NCBI GenBank assembly: GCA_917880725.1
Contig: OU862884.1
Location: 24,210,656-24,274,655, forward strand
Origin: Selenia dentaria
Taxonomy: Eukaryota; Arthropoda; Insecta; Lepidoptera; Geometridae
Direction: 5' to 3'
Length of the DNA stretch: 64,000 nucleotides
Of this stretch, positions 44,037 to 54,630 are shown piece by piece. The notes below the pieces were generated by a model. It was not told the origin of the DNA. It saw only the letters and a list, made by a program, of their open reading frames with translations, and did not search any database. Within the stretch, counting starts at the first letter, position 1, and every line of letters starts with the position of its first letter. A program made the translations under genes and the position numbers.

Positions 44037-44611
44037 TTTAGATAAAGAGTACACTACTCTTTATCTCGATCTACTTAATACACAAATTAGACATTTACTC
44101 GTATTAACTTAAGTAATAGTATAATGACTAACTATAATTATATATTATATGATATGTACAGTACATAGTATCTATCTAGCTAGTAGCTACTAGCAACATA
44201 AGGTTATGTGAACCATTCTGGGAACTAGATATTGAATCAGGATAAAAGTAGTATTTGTACTCTATTTGAACAGAGAGTTCCAAAAAAAAATATTAGTATT
44301 TGAATAAATATCTCACTTCATATTGAACTATAATAAACTTGGGGAATCGCAATGTACCTACAGTTAAGGTAGAATACTTAGGTACCTACCTATATGAAAA
44401 AAGAAAATGGTAAGTACCTACTTACCTATATAAAGCTCTCTACACACACCATGCAATTTCGAATGCAACATGCTGTAGCAATCTGCTGTGATCCAGCAAA
44501 TTGTATTGTATGTAGGCGTGTTGTGACTCCCTCCCAACATGTTGGACGTCGTATCGTACCTTACCTTGTGTAGGTATACTTTTTAATACCTCCATGGTTT
44601 TATTTACTACT
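44037..44611. other. AT-rich non-coding stretch
   Basis: Several GTACCTAC words. CTAGCTAGTAGCTACTAGC near 44175 is palindromic. Nothing else recognised. Confidence 0.5.
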
Positions 44612-44800
44612 AGCTGCAAACCGCGGTTTCACCCGCGTGGTGTTGGATGATGATGATGAATCAACTATAGCGTAGGTATTTTACTTAGGCATAATGTAGC
44701 TTTCTAGAGGTAAAGATTTTTTGGATCGTTTAAGTAGTTTTTGCGTTTATCCATTACAAACAAACAAACAATCAAATCTTTCCTCTTTATTTTGAGTACC
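44612..44800 (+). mobile_element. Short retroposon tail (CCGCGGTTTCACCCGCG family)
   Basis: ACTAGCTGCAAACCGCGGTT, TCACCCGCGTGG, (GAT)n, TATAGCGTAGG, GTTTATCCATTACAAACAAA and TCTTTCCTCTTTATTTTGAG follow in the usual order. A close relative of 5993 and 54450. Confidence 0.75.
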
Positions 44801-44814
44801 TACGTTTAGGGCCC

Positions 44815-44995
44815 CAGGCTCAACTGCGAAGCTCAACCAGTTGAGCCGTTCGGACTATTTATTCCCGTAGGCTCAACTGGTTGTGTCGATTAGAAAAAAA
44901 TGTGACGAAGGCTCAACCGGGACCTAGATTAAAACACGAGGCTTAACTAGTTGAACCTTTTGAACTTTTTTTCCCGTTGGCGCAACTGGTTGATA
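44815..44995. repeat. Degenerate array of GGCTCAACTGGTTGAGCC palindromes
   Basis: Units include GGCTCAACTGCGAAGCTCAA, CAACCAGTTGAGCC, AGGCTCAACTGGTTG, AGGCTCAACCGGG, AGGCTTAACTAGTTGAACC and GGCGCAACTGGTTG, spaced about 35-50 bases with TTCCCGTnGGC between some. Each unit is wholly or partly self-complementary. Confidence 0.65.
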
Positions 44996-45946
44996 GGTAC
45001 CTAGATTACTAATCCAAACAGAAAATATTTTTGGCAGTACTGCCATCTCTTAGCGAGTAGTTTTGTACTTCTGCCTATATGCTGCCATCTATCAGAAGAA
45101 GACAGTTTAATCTACTTGACAACAGATAGCACTGCTTTCCGAAACAAAAATAGTAGACGATTTTCTCGTTGAGCATCGATTGCATAGATAAATCAGACTA
45201 GGTATGTCCATCCATGATCGATTGTAATCGACAATTACCTTTTTTTTGTTTTGCTCTGGCGATTGACGGTTTCCGATCATCAGTTCCATCCTCACAAGTT
45301 CTACTAGCCAGGTTTTTAATTTATTTTTTTTACAACGGTGTATCTCCTGCGTTTGGATCATAGATTCAGATCAGAAATCAGATTATCAGATATATGGTTT
45401 GGATCACAGGATATGTGAACAAATATTATGTAATCCACGTTTGGATCACTCTTGCGCTCTAGTTTGAACAGTGTTGGTGTTGCCAACAGGATGTCGACTT
45501 TTTCACAGCGGTAGCCTAATCTAGACGAATGTCAGTTTCTGTAGCTTAAAATTGTGCTAGTTTGACTCGCGCATCGAGGGATCCGTACATTAAAGAAGCA
45601 TTATTCCTACAACTATAAGACAAACTACAATAATTGTATGCAGTTTGTTTTTGTGCCGATTAAAAGCGTCCCACCTAGTGTCTCTGGAACTGAATTTGAC
45701 ACAATAATTAAGTTGAAATGGCTGCGATGTTGTTAGTATTTTAGTGTGTACCTACCTATTGTTAATGTAGTGATATTTTTCAATTCGTATTAGAACTACA
45801 ATGTATGCAACATACGCTCCGGATATAAAATACGAATAGCAAAAAAATGCTAGGTTCAGTAATATAGCCTGTATAAAAAACAGTTTCCTTTCATAAAATT
45901 AGTTAAAATAACACAGATAATATCTAATTAAACGTACGTACGTCAT
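44996..45946. other. Non-coding stretch
   Basis: Short repeat of GCCATCT words near 45040-45080 and GTTTGGATCA words at 45349, 45390 and 45435. No gene recognised. Confidence 0.45.
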
Positions 45947-46680
45947 CGATGACGTCATCGAAAACGCTCACGTCGCGACCACAACGCTCGCGGATCGAAA
46001 GTGGGTTTTCGCGGTCGTTGCGAGCTGTCACTGTCAAATGATCATATAAGTGTCCATACTTATATGATCCTTCCTATATTCCTATAGTATTCTTTCGATT
46101 TTTGACGGAAAATTTGGCGAGCATTTCGCGACCACGTAACCGTTCCGTTTGGGTTGAACATTGCAAGCATTATTGGTCCATAGCGGAACGCTAAACCAGG
46201 GCGCGACAGTTTTGAGCGTTGACGGCGCTTGCCAGAACGTACTTTTAGTTGTAGTATGTTCGAATAGGCCCCTTGTGACCTATTTCAGCGAAAATAATGC
46301 TAAAAACGCTCACAAGGGGCGTTCGAATTGGGAATCTGTAGGTGTAAATGACGTTCATGTCTCTTTTTGTTCAGCGATCGGAAAGCTAAAAAGAGATATT
46401 TTCGCCTCCAAAAAGTGCAATTTTTGACCCGCGTCCGGAGAATGGTTGTTTGTGATCGTTTTTTGACAGCTATGTATTTGACAGCATAATCATGTGATTT
46501 TAAGTCTTATGCTCAGTTGAGCGTTCAAATAGGGCGTGGGCAAAAGTGGCAAAAATAACGTTTTACTAACGAACGATTTAACAAAAGAGCCATCAATGAC
46601 AACGCCACCAATGCCCTAAAAGCTAAACGAACGCACCTTTGGCGTTAAAGGCGCCTACTTTACTTACCAGAACTCACCCA
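45947..46680. other. CpG-richer island with several palindromes
   Basis: It starts with the 14-bp palindrome CGATGACGTCATCG (contains TGACGTCA). A hairpin GATCATATAAG/CTTATATGATC lies at about 46039-46068, and a longer imperfect hairpin at 46258-46328 (GTTCGAATAGGCCCCTTGTG / CACAAGGGGCGTTCGAATTG). Repeated AACGCTCACAAGG/GAGCGTT words occur. The 88-codon frame at 46161-46427 spans the hairpin and has no domain. It could be an old foldback transposon or a promoter-type island. Confidence 0.4.
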
Positions 46681-46863
46681 GAGTAAACACACGCACACAG
46701 CACCGTTTGACAGTTTTAAGTTTTGACAGATTTTAAAATTGGGATGGGGTCAAAGAAATCGGTTAATACAATATCCGATTCTTAAAAGATATCGATAATA
46801 TCTCGATATCGATATAATTCCATTGTATTTACTAATCGATTACACTTCTACGGATTTCTATAC
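46681..46863. other. Non-coding, GATATCGATA repeats
   Basis: Overlapping ATATCGATAATATCTCGATA palindromic words at about 46788-46822. Nothing else. Confidence 0.4.
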
Positions 46864-47249
46864 GATTACGGGTAACTTTGGTCCAAACGTCAAAACGTCA
46901 AAGCCGTCATTTTGTCATAAAGTTATTATGCACTGGTGTTAAAAGTACCGTTTGTTACAATGATAAGATGACAAAACATACAAGCGTTATAATGACAAAA
47001 AGTTAATTTGGTAAACTGATAAATAGTCAATGCATCAATGAGTACATACAGAATGTAACCATTAGGCACTATGACATAAAACCTGTTGGGCTTTTGTACA
47101 TTTTCACATTATAACTATTGAACATTCTGTCCATTTGACAAACAAACATCTGGACCTTTTAACGCCACGACGTTTGGTCGCTAAAAACACAAAATCAGGT
47201 TTTTTGTCATTTGGACGTTTTGACATCAAGACTTAAGTTACCCGTAATC
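46864..47249. mobile_element. MITE-like element with GATTACGGGTAACTT termini
   Basis: The left end GATTACGGGTAACTTTGGTC and right end CTTAAGTTACCCGTAATC are complementary over 15 bases. Diverged complementarity continues through the AAACGTCAAAACGTCAAA region (right side TTTGGACGTTTTGACATC). 386 bp, non-coding, rich in short TGACA/TGTCA and CATTTTGTC words. It fits a non-autonomous DNA transposon. Confidence 0.65.
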
Positions 47250-47669
47250 TTACACCCAGGCAGGTAGGCAATTTAATTGTATGAAACCATAAATATTGTG
47301 GTTGTTTACCTAAGACGTTGCTTCGCGATTTCATATAATAAATACAAGTAATGTGTTTTATAACATACTATATTATAATATTAAGTTATATTCGTAAGAC
47401 GTTTAATGTTAATTTTGTAGTCATTTGTGAATAAGCAATTTTAATAACATTACTATCAAACACAGAACCATAAATAATCAAAGTTTAAATATTATATAGT
47501 AGCTCACCTTAGATATTAGATATGCCCTAATCAATTAAATTGAATTATATTGCCAGTGGTTAGCAGGAAGTATGATTGGATAATGCCAACCATACCCCCT
47601 CCGTTAAACATGACTAAACAGCCATGAATAATCTAAGAAGGTTACATTATCCCAGTTTTTTTTCAATAT
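47250..47669. other. AT-rich non-coding stretch
   Basis: Nothing recognised. Confidence 0.5.
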
Positions 47670-49022
47670 CTCGTAGGAATGTAACTGTAAATATGCTGGC
47701 GTTCCTCAAGGCGGCGTACTGTCACCTCTTCTTTTTGCCGTGTTTATAAACTCTGTATCTTTCTTTCTTACTTCTTCCTACCATCTCTATGCAGACGATC
47801 TTCAGATATACTCTCAGGCTCCACTAGACTACTTAGCAGATGCTGTTGATGAGGTCAACGGCGATTTACTTCGTATAGCTAACTGGAGTAGATCTCACGG
47901 ACTTACAATAAACCCAATAAAAACTCAAGTTATCATTGTTGGAAGCTCCAGATTAGTATCGAAGATTGATTTCACAACTCTCCCCGAAATCGTATTTGGT
48001 GGTATATGTGTGCCTTATAGCACTCAAGTTAAGAACCTGGGAATAATCATGGATAACTGTATGTCTTGGCAACCACAAATCCAATCTGTAGCACGAAAAA
48101 TGTTTGCACCAGCAGCCTCCCTTAACAGACTGCGTAACTTTTTACCCACTGCTACCAAAGCTGCACTTGCACAATCTCTCCTTTTTCCATTCTTGACTAT
48201 GCTGATGCCAGTTACATAGATCTCACAGAGGACCAGCTTAACAAGCTGGAGCGTCTACAGAATCTCTGTATTCGGTTTATTTTTGGTCTGCGAAAGTACG
48301 ACCACGTTTCCGAATTTCGCTGTAAACTTAAGTGGCTCCCTATACGCCTTCGCCGGAATTCTCACATCCTCTCTATTCTGTATAACATATTGTTTAATCC
48401 TTCTACTCCTTTTTACCTAAAAGAACGATTTAGATTTCTCCAATGCTCTTCTTACTCTCTTAGGTCATCAGAAAACTTACTTCTAACGACTCCTGAACAT
48501 TGTACTATATTCTACAACTCTTCATTCACAGTCCAGGCAGTTCACCTTTGGAATGCCCTCCTTACTAGTATCAAACGCGCGCAATCGCTGAATTGCTTCA
48601 AAGCTCAAGTAAAATCATTCATTGATTGATATTATTTTATATATTATTGATATTTATGTATGTGTAAGTATATATGTTCATGTATGTTTATAGTATAATA
48701 TATGTATTATATTATTATTACGTGTAGGTAAGTGTAAGTATTGTTATATTTAAGTGTATTTTTATTAATTTGAATTTTACCCTTTTATCTAGTATTATCT
48801 AGTGTTACATCTGTTTCATGTAATACTAGGTAATAATATATTTCTTCGTGATGTTGCACCACCGTCCATGTCAATCATGTAATCGCTATCCATCCAAAGG
48901 TTGTCTGGAAGAGATCGCTTTTAGCGATAAAACCGCCCATTTGTGCCTACTATTTAAGTTGTTTCCTTATGTATTATTTACTTTGGTGCAAATAAAGAGT
49001 TTTTGTATTGTATTGTATTGTA
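47670..49022 (+). mobile_element. 5'-truncated LINE with (TATTG)n tail
   Basis: The reverse transcriptase begins in mid-domain with AGVPQGGVLSPLLFAVFINS (about 47692-47751), followed by HLYADDLQIYS, whose YADD is the catalytic Asp pair, then NWSRSHGLTINPIKTQVIIV and NLGIIMDNCMSW. A frame break near 48200 is followed by YADASYIDL-like and RLQNLCIRFIFGLRKYDHVS sequence, and a last frame at 48390-48629 with SFTVQAVHLWNALLTSIKRA near its end (stop about 48629). A 3' untranslated region of about 370 bases ends TGTATTGTATTGTATTGTA, a pentamer-type tail. Motif order fits the CR1/Jockey superfamily. The 5' half with the endonuclease is gone. Confidence 0.85.
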
Positions 49023-51925
49023 AATGTAGAAATTGTCGCAGCATAATTATAACATGTTGCTCCAAATAACTTGCAAAATTACTCGTTACTTAGCCAATTT
49101 TTGAATTTCGCCTCCTATGCAATAATCATATATACTTATTATGGTTTCTACTACGAGTATTAAATTGATGTGTTATTGAATATGTTACCTTTTCTTCGTC
49201 TTTTCGGCGTGTGAAGTACGTTATCCTCACTTACTGAAGGCCCACACATTTGGCTTATTTATGTTTTTACCACGATCCTGCACTTGGGTAACTGGCAATA
49301 GAGGCCCACTATTTTGACGTTTTCAGACTTACATATATTGGTATAATTTCACCACCAAATCGCCAGCCTAGGTGCTTAGAGTACGTTCTCTTTACGATGT
49401 TATAATCACTTGCAAAGTTCGGAGTTCAGTATACGAGTAGGTATAGATTGCCAAGGTAAATGAATAAAGAAGTATCGGTCCATAAAAGTAATAGCCAAGG
49501 AATAATAGTCATAGTAAATAAGTACGCGCACAATCAGCTTACAAGACACCGAAAGACTGCATAGATGTTGGCTGTGTTGTCAGAATAAAGAAAAACTGTT
49601 TTTTGTGGAGACATAGACACGAGTGATTTTATTTACAAAGACTTATTTCCAATGACATTAACTTGCACAAGCACTTTTTATTTTAATTATGTATTTTTAT
49701 GACAGTTGGATGTTAGCTGAATAAAAGATAATTATTATTAAAAGCTAAAAGGACTCAACTCGTTATCGACTGCCTAGTCGTTTACAATGTTATACAAGCA
49801 AATTTGAAGATTTGCATCACTAAAGTAACGGACCAGACTACGTGACTTTGAAACGAAGTCTCGAAATAAACCTTACTATTGTATTAGTAATTTTCGTTGT
49901 TTGAAGGATTTATAATTTAAATATATTTATAAAGAATTATACATCGTGTAATAAAAATACTTTCTTATTTCCATGGTTTTATGGTGATGGTTATTGAAAT
50001 CGTGTGAGTTACGCCTGTAATAGGTATTTCAGCTTGAAAAGTATAAAATTTCAAATAGTAACTCTTAGATTTTAAAAATACATGAATAACATAATTTAGC
50101 TAAGTCTGCTGAAACTAAATGGAGTTGTATAAAATGTTACTTTTTGATTAAAAAGTTGCAATATCAATGTTCTGCTGTATATCAGTTGCATTTTATATTA
50201 ATTATTTGTCTGCTGTCCCTATGAAATAATTTATTTTGGAGGTCGTGCGTGCGGTCCGATTTCTGGAAGTGGGAAGCCTACTGATAAATACATCATACAC
50301 ATACGACAGACTAAGTGAGTTGTTGTTGTAAGCGTGTGGTTATTACTTTTTTAGTGAATTTTGACATGCATACAGTTTTAACCCAGAATGATTACATTTA
50401 CTACTTTTGTCTCGGAAAAAATGCTCCAGTAGATGATACATTTGGAGACGTGCGGGTGGAGCCACAGGATGCACCTAGTGTTAGTTTTAGACTAGTTTGT
50501 AGAATAAACATTAAAGTGTTAAGTATGTACACAGCCCTTATTGCTTTCTATATGACATGCTAAGTTGATTCTAATGCCTATGTTGTATTACTGTTAATAT
50601 GCCAAATAATTAATTAGTTGTCTTACTATCGCTAATATTTACTTTTTAACTGAGTAGATAAATCGAGTAGTAACCGATAAAACGAACCAAGATCGGATCG
50701 GAACATCCCTAACGTGGGTGGTGCCGAGCCAAGTCGAGCTTATCTATGGTGCCGAGAGAGCAGAGTGGTAGAATGTATTTTTTTAAATGTTTTGTTTAGA
50801 TTTTTAATTAATGTATTGTAGTAATTATCTCGCAAAGTATGTCCGTAATCATTAATAAAATCTAGAGTATAATAATCACTTAGAATACTTTTAGCTATTT
50901 TTATAACCTAAATTAGTCATCGAATCGAAAGAAAAGATTAGTTGACTGGTATGGTAACCGACGGTGCCCGGAATTTCAGTTGCCTGTAGTAAATTTACGC
51001 GCGCTCACATGCAAGAAATTATTGTTCGTACTTTTAGCTGTGCTACGAATGTGGAGAAACGAATATATTTTTCACACTTCATTGGTAAGTTACAATCCAA
51101 TCACTTATTTCAAGATACCTGTGTCTTTAAAATAAATGCTCTTACAAAGTCAATAAAAGCGTAATCCTAGCAGGTACATATAAATACTTGTTCCCTTTTT
51201 TACATTATTTACTTATTTTGAACACATATTACAAACTATAGACATGTAAAAGTAAGTACCTTGAGCCTCATATGTACAAGCTTCGGTTTTGGTACCCACT
51301 TACCTTTACCTTTATATTTGCCTTTTTCGTTTTACGGTTTTTAAATTTTTAATACAAAAGCATTAGCTACCTATCACAAATTATTGGCTCAAATAATAAT
51401 AATTAGTCATTGAATAAAATCAATTTAAATAAGAATATATTAATATTTATACATTGTGCCTAAATAGTTGTGTGCATGTCATTTACACATATCTACCTGC
51501 TGAGCCGACTAGTTTTCACTATTTAATCCTTTTAAAGGTTTCTTATAAAACTATAGAACCATAATAATTAGGTACTAAGCCTACATCACCTGTCTGACTA
51601 TTTCATACTGAAATGTGTCCCTACCTTTCAATAAAGGCAGGTATTTTATCTTTGAAATGGTAATAAATAACTTATTAAAATGTTCAAAGTACTATATATT
51701 ATAATATTTTATTATTTGAGATATTCCAATTAAATATACAAAATACAAACAATACAAAACACAAGTTGTTTGTATCTTTAACATTTAACGCAAATCAGGC
51801 TAAAAAGATAACATGTTTCTATGGTAGACAGCTACATAACACAAATATTGGTACACAACCCAGTGTGAGTCCTATTCACACTTACCAAGATTATTTGATA
51901 ATGTTCTAATATATGTTTTATTACC
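49023..51925. other. AT-rich non-coding stretch
   Basis: No gene recognised over 2.9 kb. The 82-codon frame at 50315-50563 and the 66-codon frame at 50964-51164 lack domains. A small GC-richer patch at about 50705-50760 has GGTGCCGAGCCAAGTCGAGC followed by a second GGTGCCGAG. Confidence 0.5.
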
Positions 51926-51927
51926 TA

Positions 51928-52808
51928 TACAGGGTGGAAACTTTCAGCGGGGCAGTGAGGGGAAGTACCTTATCCATTGCAGCTACTCGAAAATGGTCTT
52001 AGGAGACTATCCATATTTTTTATGGAGTTTTGATCCTCATTCACAGATTTACATTAAAAATTACAGTTAGCAAGAAAATAGCCATTTTACACAATAATAT
52101 TTTTTGATGCCAATTGGTTCTGTTTCTAATACTGATCAATAACTTCTATGGGACCAACCATCATTGAAGTACTCAAAAAGTCACAAATTGCAAAAAACTT
52201 TTCCCGTACATTTTGTATGAAAATTTTATGCAAAAGCCTTTTTAGTGACGGTTGAGATATTTTTGTTGACTGAATAAAAAGATAAGTTTAAAAACAATTC
52301 AAATTTCGAACTTGTATTCACTAAATAAAAAAAATCGTCAATCAATCACTTTGAGCACTTGATATTGTAGGACAAGAAACTACATGATTTTAAATAAGAA
52401 TAACATCATCAAGTTATGTTAGTTAATAGAAAAGAAAATTAATACGCCTTCTTTTTGATATGTGTTAAATTCTATGTGATCATTTGTCTTTTATTTTATT
52501 TTTTATATTTCAGTTACACAAATTCTTTACAAAATGTAAGGGAAAAGTTTTTTGCTATTTGTAACTTGAGTACTCCAACGATGGTTGGTCCCATAGAACT
52601 TTTTTATCAGTACTAGAAGCAGGATCAATTGGCATCAAAAAATGTTTTTATGTAAAATGGCTATTTTCTTGCTATTTTTTTTAAAATCTGTGAATGCGAT
52701 CAATATTCCATAAAAAAATATGGATAGTCTCCTAAGACCATTTTCGAGTAGCTGCAACGGATAAGGTAAACTTCCCCTTACTGCCCCGCTGAAAGTTTCC
52801 ACCCTGTA
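51928..52808. mobile_element. 881-bp foldback transposon with about 300-bp inverted repeats and TA target
   Basis: It begins TACAGGGTGGAAACTTTCAG and ends with the complement CTGAAAGTTTCCACCCTGTA. Complementarity extends about 300 bases inward (for example TATGGGACCAACCATC near 52148 versus GATGGTTGGTCCCATA near 52577; the match decays with a few indels). TA flanks both ends (51926-51927, 52809-52810), as for Tc1/mariner-type insertion. No transposase inside; the unique middle is about 52230-52500. The small minus frame at the right end is incidental. Confidence 0.8.
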
Positions 52809-52810
52809 TA

Positions 52811-53039
52811 TATATGAAAATAGCAAGCAACAAATTAAAGGTTGGCCTCCACTTGCCTGTACTTTTGTCACAGAATAAATTATAATAGTAAATAGAGAAG
52901 TATCACTCTTGAAAAAAATAGGTATAAAAATTAGCCTACCCTTACATGCGTTCCTGCTTGCATTCTAAATTGAAACTTATCGTTAGATACAAGCATTCAT
53001 ATTCCATTTGGTCTTGCTGACTTGTAACAATGCAAGCTG
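52811..53039. other. Non-coding spacer
   Basis: Nothing recognised. Confidence 0.4.
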
Positions 53040-53520
53040 AGAGCCCAAAGGTAATCTAAAACCAAAACACCTCCCAAAAAATTACATTGAAACTAAAAAG
53101 CAGTTATCATTAAAGAGCCTAAAAGTACCCTAAAATGTTACAGTTCTCAATACACTCAGACTTGCTAGAGCATATAGTACTTCATCAGATAATTTATTGA
53201 TTCGGGCGTTATTTTGCGGAAATCCATTATCAAAAAAAACGATATTAAAAAATATTTAGTGACACTTCCGCTGAAAAGAAAACAATGATTTTGGCCTATT
53301 TGGGGGCGTGCACCACCCTCCCTCCCGCATAAAATGCTAATAGGAAGACTACAAAATAAAAAACACAAGAAACCCCAAATCAACCAAAACCGATTCGACA
53401 CGTGTTTTGCCTGTGATCGTTGTCGCGGTGAATGTTTACGAGCAGACGAAATGGTCTACCCTCTTCCGTACTCGTTTGTTATGCGAGGCACCACTACTGT
53501 TGTTCGCACTGTTAGTTTTT
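53040..53520 (-). repeat. Interspersed repeat with overlapping chance frames
   Basis: Minus-strand text such as TAATATCGTTTTTTTTGATA and ATTATCTGATGAAGTACTAT fits a repeat I recall as widespread in Lepidoptera. Open frames exist on both strands (78 codons minus, 62 plus). The overlap and lack of any domain argue against genes. The family is uncertain. Confidence 0.4.
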
Positions 53521-54449
53521 GATTTATCTCGACACACAACACAACCGTATCAGCTCGAACTATGGGACTATTAATGTTTTTGTTTTTACACAATCTTACC
53601 ACTGGATTCCAGATATTAGACAGTTGAAAACCATCCTCACGATCGAAATTTTTGAACTACGTGATTTCAATCGCTTCTTTGACGAGTTTTGGTATGTAGT
53701 GGCGTTCTTTCGAAAGTATCTGAGGGTTATACAACTCGATCCAGTGGTTCGTACCTGACTCCAGGAGATGTTGAGCGATGGCAGATTTTTGCGAGTCATT
53801 ATTTTAAACTGCTCTGATATGTTCCTTTATGCGACACGAGTGTGTAAATGTAACTTGCACATTAATGCAAATATATCTGAATGTTTATGATTCTCATAAA
53901 TACCTAATTTTAAATTTGCACTTATGTCGGCATTATCCTAGAGCCGCAAATAAAAAAACCAATGACAAATATTCTGTATGTCGCACAACTTTTTTCACTC
54001 TAGGCCAATATACATAAAGGAAGCCTATATTCATAAATACAGTAAACTATTCCGACTTCTTTGAATTCTTCTAATTAACGGCCTGTTAAAGTTTATACCT
54101 AATATTTAACATGGTTTCGTAGGTGCTAGAAACGGTGCAAACCTGTGAAATACTCTCGGCTGCGTTTACTAACGATTCCAGAAGAATTTACTACTGTCAG
54201 AATTATTTCTATACGTTATCCTAATTTGACTGGACTAGTGGGTAGGACATTTTGCAAGTGTCCGTTTGTTGAAGGACACTGTAGCAAGTGAAAGTACTGA
54301 TGAGGGTAGAGATTTCTTGAATCCTAAATATTTGAGTACATACTAAATTAACTGTCTTGGGCACGCATGACGCTTACAATAAAGTGTACAACTACTCGTC
54401 TCTTTGCTTAGAAGTTTAAAATAGACCCACTCTCAATTTTATCAAAAAC
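53521..54449. other. Non-coding stretch
   Basis: Opposite-strand frames at 53519-53799 overlap and have no domain. Nothing else recognised. Confidence 0.45.
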
Positions 54450-54630
54450 CAGCTGCTCTCCGCGGTTTCACCCTCGCGGTGATGGATGATGAATCTTATA
54501 TAGCCTATATTACTCAGGGTGAATGTAACTTTCCGATGTGAAAGAATTTTTGAAATCGGTCCAGTACTTTTTGAGCCAATTCGTTACAAACATACAAATC
54601 TTTCCTCTTTATAATATTAATATAGATAAT
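54450..54630 (+). mobile_element. Short retroposon tail (CCGCGGTTTCACCCTCG copy)
   Basis: CCAGCTGCTCTCCGCGGTTT, TATAGCCTATATTACTCAGG, AAATCGGTCCAGTACTTTTT and TTTATAATATTAATATAGAT in order. The best-preserved 3' end of the family in this window. Confidence 0.8.
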
